Shown: positions 1 through 14,230, counted from the stretch's first letter. The stretch: 64,000 nucleotides of DNA from Apus apus (GCF_020740795.1 NC_067289.1:24912608-24976607), one strand, 5' to 3'. The notes: generated by a model not told the origin, from the letters alone. Program-made: numbers and translations.

Positions 1-422
1 TGGCCTTTTCCAACCAAAAGTGATTCCAAAACACAGGCACAGCATCCTGTCCCCCAGCACTACAGCCTGTGACATTTATGGCTTCACTACACTATGACAC
101 CTCTTCAAATGTGGCTTTTTACTATTGATGGCAGGCAAACTGTGGTCTGCTTCTCATCTCAAGGAGCACTGGGTTCAGAGAAGGGCTGAGCTCATGGAGC
201 AGCACCACGTGGAGCAACCAGCATGGCTGGCTCACCTCAACCACCAACTGCAGCGTCCCTGCACACCCACAAGCCTCCCTCACCTGCATGAGTATGTTCT
301 TGTTGAAGCCAATGCTTTGGGTGAACTTCTCCAGTGGCTTCCCAGGAGCCCAGCACAACCTGCAGAAACCACAGATCACATCTCTCTCCAACCCCAGCAG
401 CTGCATCTTTCCCTACCACCAG

Positions 423-571
423 GATGCCCCATCCCTGGCAGTGCTGAAGGGCAGGTTGGATGGGGCTTGGAACAACCTGGGCTGGTGGGAGGTGTCCCTG
501 CCCATAGCAGGGGGGGGGTGGGATTGGATTATCTTGAAGGTCCCTTCCAACCCAAACCATTCTGGGTTTCA
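423..571 (+). mobile_element. CR1 LINE 3'-end fragment
   Basis: Begins in the conserved CCCATCCCTGGCAGTG block and runs to the CCCTTCCAACCCAAACCATT tail. 5'-truncated, non-coding. Confidence 0.92.
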
Positions 572-3500
572 GAAGGTATCAGGAACACATTGTGCAAAGC
601 AAGGACACGTTCAAAGAGCTGCTGAACAACAGCGAGTCCTGGTGTTCAGAGGGGCAGCAACTTGCTGTCCTCCTCTAAAGCAAAAGGCATCACCTGCCTT
701 GCAGTGACAAGAAGCAAGTCCTTCGTGAGGCATTAAGGTCTTGGTGAAAATTAAAACCATTACTTGCCAGCTTCTACATGCCCACAAGTTTCTTCTTTAA
801 AGACAGGACACGTAATGGGATTTATTTTCTATACAAATATAATTAATGACCTAATCTTTGTCACAAGAAATTTTGCAGTAGATCAGGGATTAGTGAGGGA
901 AATGGAATAATATTTATTCAGAGCCTCTGCTGTTCATCCATCATCTCTTGCTTTCAACAACTAAATGAGTAAGTACCTACAGTGCAGCACCCTGCCTCAC
1001 TGCACACAGCAAGTTCATAACTTCCAGTATGCACAGCACTCAGGTGGATTGCTGCTGGGAAAAAAAAAATAGATAGTTGCCAGCAGGTTAACTTCTTCAG
1101 TCTGTTATTACACAGAAGAACAGTAATTCCTTGGAATGGATTTAATATACTTGAATTGAGATGTCTGGGAAAACTACCACTTACAGGAGAAAATCTGCAG
1201 TATCTCAAAAGTAGATTTTTTTTCACTTACATATTTAGTGACTGTGTACACAGAAAAACTGTGATCCTGCTCAGCCAGTCACAGCTTTTTTTCCTTTTTT
1301 TTTTGCTCTGTTTAAGCACTGAACATTAAGAACAGGAGGAACTGCAGCAGTGACCTCCATCATTCCAGCTTTGCACTGAACATGGGGTTTATTTAACCTT
1401 GTTTCTATAGATTTCCTTTTTCTTGCCTTTTTGAAAGACAGGAATGGGGCAGTCAGCTGCTCCAGTTGTTCCACACTCCCATAAAGATCAGATTTCACCC
1501 CAGACAGATGTACTGCAGCTAAGCCACTGCCAGATTTCAATTATAATCTCCCTTAAGAGCTAGTTCCAAGGTGGAGGTGAAGCCTCGTGCTGCAGCAGGA
1601 AGGAAACCAGGTGCTGCCTTCGCCTTCTCTCTTGTTGCTCAGGAAAACCCACAAGTAAAGCCCCTCACCTGGGCCAGCCCCCCAGGGCCAGCTTGGAGTG
1701 TGCTGCAGTCTGCTCCCACGATGGTGCCTGTCCATGCGAGGGCACATCACACTGGGATGTTCTTTTAACAGAGGTAAGAAGTAGGATTCAAGTCCCTTAA
1801 GAAGAGAAAATCAGTGCAGAGGAAGGCACGTGGCAGCAGCCAAGGCAAAAGGGTTTGCTTACGTTCCCACTTCTCTTCCTGTAACTTCCTGGGCTGAGAT
1901 TTTAGTACATTGACATTCGAGATGAGAAGATTAAATGAACAACAACAAAAAAACCCACAGTTAGTCACAGCACCTGTTCCCTTGCCCATTACAGTCTTCC
2001 TAAAAGCACAGACCTGACAAGCCCCCATCAACTCTCACCCATGCCTGGGGGAGCTGCAGGCACCAGGTTCTGCTGCCAGCAGACGTGGCAGAGCCTCTTG
2101 ACACCAGCAGATTAATGACTCTGCCACTGATGCTTTTTCCTTAAAAGCAGGTCATGCACTGGGGCTTTGCACAGCCAGCCCATCAGATCCCCTGCACCTT
2201 ACCACCAGGTTGGAGGAGGTGCCTCTTCCACCTTCAAACCTTCAGCGTGCTGGGGGGAGACAAGAAGAATCCTGGTTTTCCACTGCTTTTGTGGTCACAG
2301 TAACACATACACTGGATCCTGCTCTCTGAGGAGGGCAGGGAACAAGCAAGTCCATTATCCAGTTGCTGGCTGAGCAATAGATTTATGCCCAGCCTGCTGA
2401 TGATACAAATACAGGACGCTTGCCTCATATGTGGTTCAAGTACCTCCTATTCTACAAATTTCCTACAAAACCCAGGATCAATTGCTCAGCTGTGATGTCC
2501 CAACCTGCCCTTCACCCTGGCAAGCAGGAGAGTGTTTAATCATCATTAATTTATGTTCCATTACCATGATTCCCATGGGCCTGTAAGCAGACCCTGCTGA
2601 TCTGCTAGAGCAACCAAAGAAGGAAGGGCTAAGTTCAGAGCAGGCTGCTGAAATGTCATCTCCAGCTTTGGGAAGCATTACTGGAGAGGCAGATGGAGCA
2701 GGTTCAGTGCAACCTCAGCAATGCCATGGAAAGCCCACAGTTCCCTCGCAGATCTAAAGACCACCTGGCATAAAAAAAGTATGAACAATTTTCTTGGCAA
2801 TAAATGAATTAAATATTGGGGAGGGGAAACAGCTGTGGGCAGCCCCATACTCTGGTGCAAGACCCACAGCAAAGCTGAGCATCTGCTCACAGCTGGAATG
2901 CAATGGGATACCCAGCAGGGACCTACACAAACACTCTCACTGACCTCAGGTACTGAGACAATTATTACAAAAGTCCTTCCCCAGACCCTTGGTGGATAAA
3001 CTTCAGTGGCAACTCACCTGCTGAGTCAAAACATCAGGGGTTGATGTGGCTGAGTCCAGAAAAGTCCTTCTTCCTGATTGTCCTTGGTGAGAACCCACTG
3101 AGGTGGACAGGCTTTCATATTTCTTGACCTCTGGGGCCTTAGCAGGTTGTCCCAAACAATACAAGTGCTTCAGCTGACCTGCAGAGGAGCAGCAGCTTCC
3201 TCTGCTTTGCAGACCTCCAGCTCCACAGGTAAACCCCTGAAGTCTAAAGTGCACTTTAATGCTGCTTCAGTAGATGGTTTCCAGCCACTCTGCAAACATC
3301 TGCTCAAATCTGACATTTCCAAAAGCCTCAAGCACCTTCCTATAGAAATGAAGTGTGATGAGGACACTTGATGACCACGGATGTTTCCAGATGGACAGTT
3401 AAAATTAGCATGCATCCACTGTGTGTCACTTAAGCCACCAATACAAGCACAGTTGTATTCAACTTCACCACCCACATGGAAGGAAAACAACTTTTTTCTT

Positions 3501-4330
3501 CTCTCCTCGGGGTTGTGAAATTTATTCATCATCTTAACTCATTATTATTTTTCATATTACTCTTAGCTCTGTTGGGTACTTTCAGATGCAGTACCTGGCT
3601 TCTGTGACAGCATGGCAGCTGTCATTTCTAGGTTTGGGTTTTTTTTAGTTGGATTTTGGTTTTTTTGGAAGCCACAGATTTCTCTGTCCTCTCCACACAC
3701 CCTGCTTAGGTCAACACAGCAGGTAGAGAACCAGTGTGCAGAGACATCCCAGCTCTTCTTAGGTACTGCCTCTTCCCTTCCACCTACAACAGGTTTATCT
3801 TGCTGAACAAAGTGAACTGCAGGTACCTCAGAGACATGAGAGGCAGAGGCAGCAACTGATCTTCAGGCTGACGAGCCCCTCAGACAGCCTTTGGGTTTGG
3901 TGGGATAACATATGAGCTGTGGTCAGGAGCTCATTGCCCCTCAGACAGAGATGGGTGAGCAACCCATTTGTATTGTCCCCACTTAGAGCAAATGATGCCT
4001 AGATGCTCTTCCCCAAAAAAACCCAACCAAATAAAAAGCTTGTCACCTGCAATCTGAAAGCTGGCAGCTACCCTGTTTATTTTTCCCTCCTGATTTGTAT
4101 CCCTTTAAATCAACAGTCTGAAATTACACCCTGCCCACAGGCTCACAGAGCCCATACATTTCTGACTTTTAATGTTATTTTACCCCAAGACTGAGAACCC
4201 GCAAGTTCTGGCTGAGAGGGAGATTAGGACTCTTGGTGTCACCTGCTTGGTGTCACCAGGTGGTGCAGAGAAATGCTTTCCTCATCACTTTCTCTCCTGA
4301 GGGAGAAAAAACATTAACAAATCATGCCCC

Positions 4331-4702
4331 CAGAGAAAAGAAGGTTCCAGAGAGACCTGAGAGCACCTTCCAGTACCTGGAGGGGCTACAGGAAAGCTGG
4401 GGAGGGATTTTTGACAAAGGCAGGGAGTGATGGGATGAGGGGTGATGGCTTTAAACTGGAGGAGGGGAGATTTAGGCTGGAGATTAGGAAGAAGTGCTTC
4501 CCTGTGAGGGTGTGAGACCCTGGCCCAGGCTGCCCAGGGAAGCTGTGGCTGCCCCATCCCTGGCAGTGTTGAAGGGCAGGTTGGATGGGGCTTGGAGCAG
4601 CCTGGGCTGGTGGGAGGTGTCCCTGCCCATGGCAGGGGGGTTGGAACCTGATGATCTTTAAGTTCCCTTCCAACCCAAGCCAGTCTGTGGTACTGTGATC
4701 AC
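4331..4702 (+). mobile_element. CR1 LINE 3'-end fragment
   Basis: About 370 bases, from the end of ORF2 (AGAAGGTTCCAGAGAGACC) through GGAGATTTAGGCTGGAGATTA to the tail CCAACCCAAGCCAGTCTGTG. It has the usual 3' layout without large gaps. Confidence 0.93.
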
Positions 4703-7700
4703 TCTGTGCCCAGGCTGGGTTTGTACCCCAGTGGCCATGCCAGGGATGAAGCTGAGTTGGACCATCTCCATCCCCATTCCTCTCCCTTGTGGCTGCCCTG
4801 ACACCAGACCCCTCGGGTGGGTGTCCCCCCGTCTGCTGGGCACAGACCCTCCCTCCCCTTCCTCGTCTTCCCATTTAGGTCAGTTGTGAAATTCAATAAA
4901 ACAGCACAAAGGTAATTTTGAAAAAATCAACAGTGTCTGCCGGGCTATTGAATTCTGGTTAGGAGGGAGCCCAGGGCTGCACTTGCACTGGATTTTTATT
5001 ATGCAGGGAAAGACTTTGTATTCAGGTAAGGCTCCTTCTCCCTGAATTATTACCTTGCAACTTCTCTCCTTCTGAAAGTCCTGACCTCTACAAGCCAAGC
5101 CCCAGGCAGGAGTCTCAGCCTTTGTTACTGTGCTCCTTGTGGGGGAATAAAAGACCTTGGGATAACTGATACAATTAGGCTGCTCTAAGGTTTCTCCTTA
5201 AATCTGCTTCATTTTCTGCAGCATCTGAAGGGGCTGCTGCCATTGTTCTCTGTAACTGTTCTTCAGGACAACACCAGTTGTTGGAGAGATGCTATGGGAA
5301 AGGAGAACTGCCCTCAAGACCTGGGAGTGGTTGGTTTTTTTCCTTCTCTGTAATTTTGGAAAGTTTTGGCCAGACACTGGTTGAGCAAGGGAGATGTAAG
5401 AAGACATTCAAGCTCAGGGCCCTTGTCCAGAGGGCCCTGACACCCACCCATAAACCCTGGGAAGAGATTTCCTGAGGGATTTTCCACTTTTTCCACAAAA
5501 CAAGCCTCTCTGTCCAGATAGAAGACTTGGGTCTCAGCTTGCACTTTGCCAAAAGCCAGGAGAGCTCAGCTCACACAGCAACCAGGGCTTTCTCTAAATG
5601 TCATTTTTAATATTTAATCACCCTGGATGGCCTCAATATTTACAGCATAAGCCATTTCATCGGGAAGTTAAATATATAGCCCAGATATTTAAGGAAACAG
5701 TTCAGAGCCACATAAATGTAATTGCACTTAACGTGACCTGGGAATTCAATCACACTGGGTACTTTCCCCCCATTCTCCCCCCTCCCCCAGGATGTTTAAA
5801 CCCCATTTGGAATATATTATGCAAAGGGAACCTCTTTCAGTGTGTTGCCTGGAGAGATTTCACCAAAATGCTGCGAGGTGCAAGCAACCCAAAGCACCCA
5901 GGCTTAAAAGAGGAACTAATGAAAATATGTAGACTTGATTAAATATGTACTTTATTGTATGTGCAGGTCCGTAGTGGGGCTGTGGTAGCTTGACCCCAGT
6001 TTGCTGCAGCAGCCTATTAAAAATGCATTTCCCCAAAAAAACAACAAACAACAGATCAACCCAAACCCACATAAAGAAAGGCAGGAAGAACAGTGAGAGA
6101 AAGGCAGAAGGAAGGAGGCATATGTAATACTATTTTTGTTACAGTGAAGATTAATAAATGCCCTCATGTTGAGCAGTGATGAATCAAGTGCTTTTCTCTT
6201 CTTTATCTAGAAACCAAACTATTTCATCCCAAACTACAAACCCCTCACACAGATATCTGTGTTGGCAGGAGCTGTATTTCCTCTGCCTCCCCAGCTCGGG
6301 GATCCTGCCCCATCCCACTCCTCCAGCCTGGACCTCAGTCCCAGCCCCAAGCCAGCTCCTCCAGAAGAGGTTTTACTTGCAGCACCAAAACAAGCTTCAG
6401 TGCTCTCCATGGAGCAGTTTCTCCTGGTGGGGAGCAGGGAAGCACACACTTGTGCCTTTGATTAATCAAGAACTGGAGCGAAACGCCCATCTGTGCCAGC
6501 GCATGGTCTGCAGATGGTTTGTTAATGATCTGGGGCCTGTGTCTTCCAAGAGATTTTTTTTTTTCCTGCACAGGGCAGGAAAAATTCCAGCCCAAGGCAG
6601 CCCGTGGTGGCTCGTTTTCCTCCCTTCTCTGAATTTCTACAAGCAACATCCCAGTCCACATTTTCCTGGCCTTGCTCCTCAAGGATGTGTGTTCCATCTT
6701 CTCCTGTAAATACCTCAAAAATGGCAAGTGAGCAGCTGGAAGAGGCCAGAACTCCCCTTCCATCTTGCTGTAAGTGAAGCCATAACTTACCCTGTGCTTC
6801 GGGGTTACACGTCGTGATGAATCGAGACACAAGCCAGGAGAGCAAGGGGGAGGGATGGGACGGGGGCTTTTTCCTACTGTAATAAATGAAAGCAGAGGGG
6901 AATTTTTTTCTTTCAGGTTGACAACCCAATAACGCGGCAATGCGGTCACAAATCATCACACCAAAGAGGGATTTTTCACCCCTGCCAAGGCTCTGCTCTG
7001 GCTGGGGAGGCTGAATGGATGCTACCTCTCAGCATCCCCCCCAGAGAGTGATTTATTTTTTTTTTCAGATCAGAAACCAAAATACTACCACATTTTTGAC
7101 CCACTGCTCAGCCACAGTCCAAGGAACATAGTTAATGTATTCTCCTCCATCTCAAAGCAAAATCACTCAAGTGGAGCAGATTATTTCTATTTGCCAGGGA
7201 AGCAGAGAAGGAGGAATTAAAGGTTTGTGGAGGAGCCTCCCACCATGGCTTGGCCACACTGGGCTGGTTGCCCACCCAGCAGGACTTCACTGGGGAAAAA
7301 AACCCAAACAAATCACTGCAGGAGGATCCAGGATTCCCAAACCAGCCCCTATATTTCTGAGGAAGGGGACAATGCTGCATAGGGCTGGGAAACACAGGTT
7401 ATCACAGCTCAGAGAGGTTCAGGCTGACAAACAGCTTCTGCACCCAGCCGAGGGATGTTGCTCCCAGTGATTCACTGCTCCTGCTTTTTATTCAACAGAG
7501 ATTCAGAAAAGTGTGAAACATTTTATCACCTGTGGCATTTAGGGCATGACATACACTGATATCAACTGGAGATTATAGGACAAGAGGATAAAGTCTTAGG
7601 ATGGAAGCTGGAAATCTTGGCTAGCAATCACTCCTGCCTTTGGAACAAGTTTCTGGACCAGCAGGGGTGAAATCACACGTCAGACCCCACATGGCATTTA

Positions 7701-10454
7701 TCCTTTCTTTAAACACATCCTGGCAACCCAATTATTGTTCTCAGGATCAATAAGTTTAACTTATCAGTGCGTTATTGAAGAAGAGCTGTCTCCCCTGCCA
7801 CACACCCCAGCAGGGCAGGGGAAACCCCCATCACCCCGTGGCACCCAGCACTCTCCAGCTCCAGCCACAGCAGCACCAGGATGGGCTGGCTGACCCTGGG
7901 CCCTGCTCCTCCCCAGGACAGGGATGATCTTGGCCACCCTGTGCCACGTTGGGTGCTTCTGCTTTTGAATCTGAAGGTACCAGAGCCCAGCAACCATTGT
8001 CAAAACCACAGCCATACTCCCCTCAAAATACACAGATCTGCTGGGCAACTAAATTCCTTTGTCTTCTTGAAAGAACGACACAAAAAGAAGTCCACCTTTC
8101 AAACCACCCACCAGCCAGACACATGTTGCTTTAACACAGAGGTTAATTAATGAGGATGACACAGCAACCAAAGAGCAGTGACCTCCTGCAGGATGCAACC
8201 CTTTGCAGCTGCCTCTGGGCACCAGCACAACACAACCCAAACACTCTACAGAGGACTCAGGTGTAATTTACTCTGAAGTTTCTCAGTTGCTCATGCACAG
8301 GACAGCTTTGATCACCAGCTGTTGGAAGCCAGGACTATCTTTGGCCTTGCTTGTAGTGGTCAGCCCAAGGGATGAAGAGCAGCATGGTGGAAGGAGCAGC
8401 TGCACCAGGCACTCCGTGAGCACCCACAACACCCACCAGCTGCATCCACATCCGCAGGAGAAACCACAAACATCTTGAAGCCAAAGGTACAACCTCCCCC
8501 AGCCTCCCCAAGTCTTGAAGCTGAGAGCTGGACGAAAGTAAGAAAAATATTAGCCAGCCCTGATATTTCAGCATAGGGTAAAAATATAAGGCAGAGTGTT
8601 TTCCCTGCAACGTTACTATGGTGATTACACTAAGGACAAAATATCACGGGGTTTAGCCAAGCCGTGGTCAGGAACCAAAGCTCACAAGCAAGATACTAAT
8701 CTGCCTGTTAAACAATCCCAGGGCTGGTGAATAATAATCAAAAGGCAATTACCCAACAGACAGACCATCAGAGCTCACCCCGCTGGGCGTGAAGGTCAAA
8801 CGCGCGGCAGCGACCAGGCAGCTGCTCACTGAAAACCTGCAGCTTGCCCCACAAAATCATTCCTTCTCGTGGCCCTGCTGCTAAAAATGGGTGCCAGCAG
8901 TGCTTCATTTCCTCAGGCCAACACAAAATGCCTGGCATAAATACTGCACTAAATCGCATGCAAATTGCCTGGGTGCAGTAGATCGAATCAAATCAAACGA
9001 CTGCGCTGGAGGAAATACATACACATACACTTAAAGTATACTTCCCACACTTTATAAAGATGTGGTGAATTTTGCTGTTTAGAGCTCCACATTACTGAGA
9101 ATTTATGACCCAAGTGTACACATTTTGCCAGTTAATGTTATATTGCAAATCACTCTTTCAAGTAAAAGGCATTCATTACAGGCGGAGAGGCTACGACTGC
9201 TGCAGCTTCCTAATGGTTTCCCTTTGGGGCTGTCCACAAGTCTCATTTTTGTGCTAGAATCTTCTTCACTTGCTTTCTGCCAAAGGGTAAATACCACTAC
9301 AAAACTCTCAAGTGAACTTGCAGGTGTGACAAATCCATTTCTCCCCTGGAGCAAGGCACGCAGACAGGGGTGGCACTGCCAGATGGGCTGTTCAAAATGC
9401 TTAGTGGGTATTTAAAAACATAAAGGAAGCAAAAACCAATGAAGGTCCCAAAGCTCTGGTGGAGCAAAAACTCACCTTGCTGAGCTGGGATGGTGTGCTG
9501 CTTACTCTTGAAATTGGACCTTTGGTTCCTAAAGTACTCTGTTCCCATCTAGCAAATTCCATTCACTTCTCACCCACTGCTGGAAACAGAGAAACGTGAA
9601 TCAAAGTCAGTGAAGAGGAGATTGTCACGGGAGGAGCAGGAGGCAGTTTGTGCCTGGGCACAGAACACACGCAGGTGAGGAGGAAAGAGAACAATGCTGC
9701 TGGGTTTTTTTCTACCCAGAAGCCATACGATTTACTTAAGGTCAGCTGCAGAGCCTCATCCTAAGCTGGAGAGGAGCCACTCGGAGGAAGGGACAGTCGC
9801 AGCGGGTGTCACTGGAGGAACCCTCAGGCACTGTGCTGGATTGCAGCCAGCACGACAAGCAATAACCCATTATCTTCACATCTAACACAAGTAACTGCTC
9901 TGATACCTGAAGGATTTCTTTCCCCAGACCTCTGCCCTCCCCCATCTTTCCCCGTAGTTCATTTTTCCTGGGAGATGCAGGCTCCTACCACCCGGGCTCA
10001 GAGCAAGGAGCTGCCTCATCCTGGGGAGGCAACACTGAGCTGCTGGATGAATCCTCCCACAGCAAAAACATGTCATTTCATTCTATGAGTGGCAGAGACC
10101 TACTCACTGTTTACAGCAAGGCTGCTATTAAAGCAACTATTCAGGATCAATGCAATACAGCAGCAGGATTTAGATCTTGCCAGCAGCAAGGCAAAGGAGC
10201 AGCCTCTCCAGACAGGTCAGACCCATAACAATTTGTTCCCTTTGCAGCAAAGGCCAAAATGCAATCTATTTGCATCCCTTGATAATGGATCTCTATAAAA
10301 ACCCTTTTGAAATTCCCTTTTAAAAGCCTCTTTGAAAGTCCCCAGCTGGGTGACACTGCTGTTCCTGACATTCTTCCTGGAACCACAGCACGGGTCACAC
10401 GCAGCTCTTGGGGTGATGTCCTGCAGGTGCCAGGTTCACCCGCCACAGACTGTG

Positions 10455-10700
10455 CCCAACCTGGGCCAGCATCTCACCACTCACACAGCAAAGAAATTCT
10501 TCCTCATCCCAATCTCCCCTCTTTCATTTTAAAAGAATCCTCCCTCATCCTCTCACTCCCTGCCCTTGCCCAAAGCCCCTCCCCACTTTCCTGGAGCTCC
10601 TTCAGGCACTGGAAGGTGCCCTAAGGTCTCTCCAGAGGCTTCTCTTCTCCAGGCTGAACACCCCAGCTCCCTCAGCTTGCCTATGTCAGCCTGTCAGCCA
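10455..10700 (-). mobile_element. CR1 LINE fragment lacking its tail
   Basis: Reverse-oriented: CCTGGGCCAG..., then AGAAATTCTTCCTC, up to AGGCTGAACACCCCAGCTCC. The terminal 3' portion is missing at the left, so it was truncated after insertion or is old. Confidence 0.85.
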
Positions 10701-11494
10701 ATTGTCCTTCCCAGCTCCTTTTACACTCTGGCAATCTATGTGTTCACCAAAACCAAGATCCCAATGCCTTCTGTAGGAGCAAAACCTATTTGCCTGAGCC
10801 ATGCCCAGAAGAAGGCAGCAGAAGACATTTCCCTCTGGGAGTTGCCAGTGCAGACTATTGCTAAGCAAAGCATTTTGCCAAAGAAAGACTTGGCCTTCAG
10901 AGAAGGTCCCATAAGGGGAGGGAACAGAGGGTTATCATCCAAAAACAACAGCAGCACAGCCAGGGGAGAGGATGAAGGATAGAGCTCCCCTGCAGCAGAT
11001 GGTGCAGATGTTCCCTCTCATCCATCTTCCATATGTTCCCCCTCCAAACTGAGCAGCTCTGCAGCTTTGCTCTGGTTGCAACAGGCACCAGAGCATCACA
11101 TGTTCATTGGGACAGCACCTCACCCTACCCAGTGTGTCGCCCTGGCCTGAGGGGTCACTTTGCCAGGGGAGCAAGCTTTTCTCTGGGATTTATCCCTGCA
11201 GAAATCAGGAGAAGAGACTCCCAGTTCCCAGCTCCCAGCAGGATGGAGGAGGTGTCATGGCAGGGGGGGATGGCAGCACCAGCCACTGCTCTGGTGGCCA
11301 AGCATCACTTGTGGCTTCCTCCATCCTCACAGGGACACTGGGCAACCCCTGACCCATCCCAGCCACCCAGCCCTGCCAGGAAACAAGGGATACGAAATGG
11401 AATATAAACCACAACAGCACAGGCCCCCTTTTAAACCTGCTTCCCATCACCTGGCAGTCTGTGACAGCAGAACCCAACTGTAACTGATGATGAG

Positions 11495-11760
11495 AAGCTT
11501 CATCTGGGCCCCGTCCAATCTGCTCTGCTTAATACCTTGTGTCTTCTCCACACGGATCGATTTCTGCGTCGGGTTGATGAGGGGTAATTAATATTCATTC
11601 ACAGTTCAGCAAAATAAGATTCCCAACGCATGAAGATGTTTATTATTTATTCATATTTAAGGCTTGTTAGATTAATCTAGTCTAAATCACCGCAGGCCGC
11701 CAGGCCCAATTATTGTAATTTATTAGGATAATTTCGCTGGTTGATTTCCCCCTGCTGCAG
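11495..11760. other. Candidate conserved non-coding element (enhancer-like)
   Basis: AT-rich, CR1-free block dense in homeodomain-type cores: GGTAATTAATATTCATTCAC, a 12-bp palindrome TAGATTAATCTA at 11668-11679, and CAATTATTGTAATTTATTAG. No coding potential. Conservation cannot be tested from one sequence. Confidence 0.35.
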
Positions 11761-12118
11761 CCTTGCAGGAGGTGCACACTGCTCCTCCAGGGCTCCCAGA
11801 AACCAGCTCGTGCTGCTGCTGCGGGAGCTGCAGCCCAGGGACAACCATCCACCCCCTCCTGCAAAGGGGCCAACCTCCAGGTTAGCTGTGTACCCACACG
11901 AGTATAAAAGCAGGTACCCTGAGGTACAGAAATCCTCCACCCCATCTGGCTGTGGGGTTGGGGATTCAGCCACTGTGGAAAGACAACGGGGGGAAAAAAT
12001 ATTGGTGGTGACTTACTTGCAATAGCCAGCTCAGGTCATTTAAGGTTAATGTCCCAGCTAAGTAACACCAAGTACTGGGAACAGCTTGGGAGTTTCAGGA
12101 CCTGCCTTTGGCCACCAA

Positions 12119-12450
12119 AGAATCACAAAATCCCAGACTGGTTTGAATTGAAAGGGACCTTAAAGATCACCCAGATCCAACCCCTGCATGGGCAGGGACA
12201 CCTCCCACCAGCCCAGGCTGCTCCAAGCCCCATCCAACCTGCCCTTCAACACTGCCAGGGATGGGGCAGCCACAGCTTCCCTGGGCAACCTGGGCCAGGG
12301 TCTCATCACCCTCACAGTGAAGAATTTCTTTCTAATATCCAAACTTAATCTCTCCTCTTCCAGTTTGAAACCATTCCCCCTCAGCCTGTCACTCCAAACC
12401 CTTGTCCAAAGCCCCTTCCCAACTTTCCTGGAGACCCTTGAGGTACTGAA
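12119..12450 (-). mobile_element. CR1 LINE 3'-end fragment
   Basis: The tail lies at the left (AGAATCACAAAATCCCAGACTG) and reads back to the ORF2 end near 12450. Most blocks are intact. Confidence 0.93.
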
Positions 12451-12911
12451 CATTTTTCTGCCTCTGTTTCTTGGACATAAATGGCTTCTCCTGGAACTTG
12501 ACATGAGTGGGACTCAGAGCCAGGGGCACACAGATATGACACCTTCAGCTCTATCCTGTGCAAAGGGCTTCACCTCATTTCTTTTAAAAAACCCTACATA
12601 TTTGCTTAAAAGCCGCAGTTACTGTTATTACATTTAATTACTGCCCTCGGGGGCTGCAAATGACACAGACTCTTATGAAATTTAATTATTTTCCACCAGG
12701 GCTCACGAGGTAAAGGCACAATTCCAGCAGCACAGGCTGCTCCTGGCACTGAGGGAGGGTCAGTGTCCCCAGCAGCCCCGAGCCAGGTCTCTGCTACCCA
12801 TGAGCTTTGCCCCCACTGCTGCCCCCGCTCATTCTGGCCTTTAAAACATAATTTAAAATAATAACACCCAAAATCAATCCAGTTTGACTTGACAACAATG
12901 AAAGGTGAAAC

Positions 12912-13350
12912 CATAGAATAGAATCACAGAATCGTTCTGGCAGGAAAAGACCTTTAAGACCATCAAGTCCAACTATGACCCCAGCCCTGCCAAGGCCACC
13001 ACTGACCCGTGTCCCTCAGCACCACATCCACAGAGCTTTGAAACCCCTCCAGGGATGGGGACTGACAACCCTTCCCAGGAAGAAATTTTTCCTATTATGC
13101 AATCCAAACCTCCCCTGACACGACTTGAGGCTGTTTCCTCTTGTCCCATCCCTTGTTCCCTGGGAGCAGAGCCTGACCCCCCTGGCTCCAACCTCCTCTC
13201 AGGCAGCTGCAGAGCCAGCAGGTCTCTCCTCACCTCCTTGGCTCCAGGCTGGACACCCCCAGCTCCCTCAGCTGCTCCTCCTCACACTTGTGCTCCAGCC
13301 CCTTCCCCAGCCCTGTTGCCCTTCTCTCGACACACAAACCTCTCCCTGCA
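12912..13350 (-). mobile_element. CR1 LINE fragment of a different subfamily
   Basis: The tail CATAGAATAGAATCACAGAA is followed by AAGACCTTTAAGACCATCAA and CCACCACTGACCCGTGTCCC. This wording differs from the other CR1 copies here, so it belongs to another and probably older subfamily. About 440 bases. Confidence 0.9.
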
Positions 13351-14230
13351 TGAATCTGTTACATCACTTTAAAGAGTATTTTCTCCACTTTGAACAAAAC
13401 CCCCTCCTTTTCCCCCATTCCCAGGGAAGAGCATCAGATGTGCTGATGCAGGAGGAATGGGAGAACAGAGCTGGCTTTGAATCTCCCCCCAGCTGAGCAG
13501 CTGCAATACCCACAGCTCTCCTAATGGTTCCCCCCCACCAAAAAAAAAATAAATGACCAGCTCTTTTGAACTGAGCTGCTTAATCAGGATCTCCTGAGAG
13601 TCAAGGCAGCCACGAGGAAAAAAGGGCTCAACTTTCTAATATAAAAAGGAAAAAAAAAGGACCCCTTTGAGTAAAACAAATGTTTTTCTAACAAAGAATG
13701 TCCTGGGGACAGGAAGACAACGTTGTGCTTTTTGATGCTGCAACTCTGTACTTGATATTGATGCTTTCGTAGATGTTACCCCAATTATAAATCTCTGACA
13801 GCAGGTAACAAAATATAATTTAGCCTTCTCTAACAGCAGACCAAATTTTAGCAATTTTTTTTGACTGCTGTTTTTCAGAAATAGACCTTAAGAGCAACCT
13901 CACACAATTATCTCAGCATTCCTTTCCTCAAATGTCTGTTATTTGCATATTATTCTCCTGAGATTTAGGCCATGTCCTATCAGCTCTAAGCAAACAGTGT
14001 CAGGGTGTTTATATTTTTTGGACCACTTAGAGAAATCACCGTTTCTTCCACTTTGATGAACAGTGGGGGGAAAAGACTGGTGTCACTGGGAGCAGCCTGC
14101 CAACAGGGAGCATTCTGACCACTAACCTCTGACCCAAGCAGCACTGCAGTCATGCTGCAGTCTCTCCAGGACACTCAGGAATGCAGGCATTTAATTTCCA
14201 GTAATAACCAGGTTATGGTTCCCCTTTCAT

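Noticed and set aside
3170-3532. 120-codon minus frame in the left intergenic DNA
   Set aside because: Checked as a possible IQCJ or other exon. The peptide matches nothing I recognise, so it was left out.
4386-4874. 162-codon minus frame over a CR1 fragment
   Set aside because: It is antisense to the non-coding 3' end of CR1. The same peptide pieces recur at other CR1 copies (for example 12188, 14296, 38849).
6335-6949. 204-codon minus and 177-codon plus frames
   Set aside because: Overlapping on both strands, with no recognisable domain, no splice-site context and low-complexity composition.
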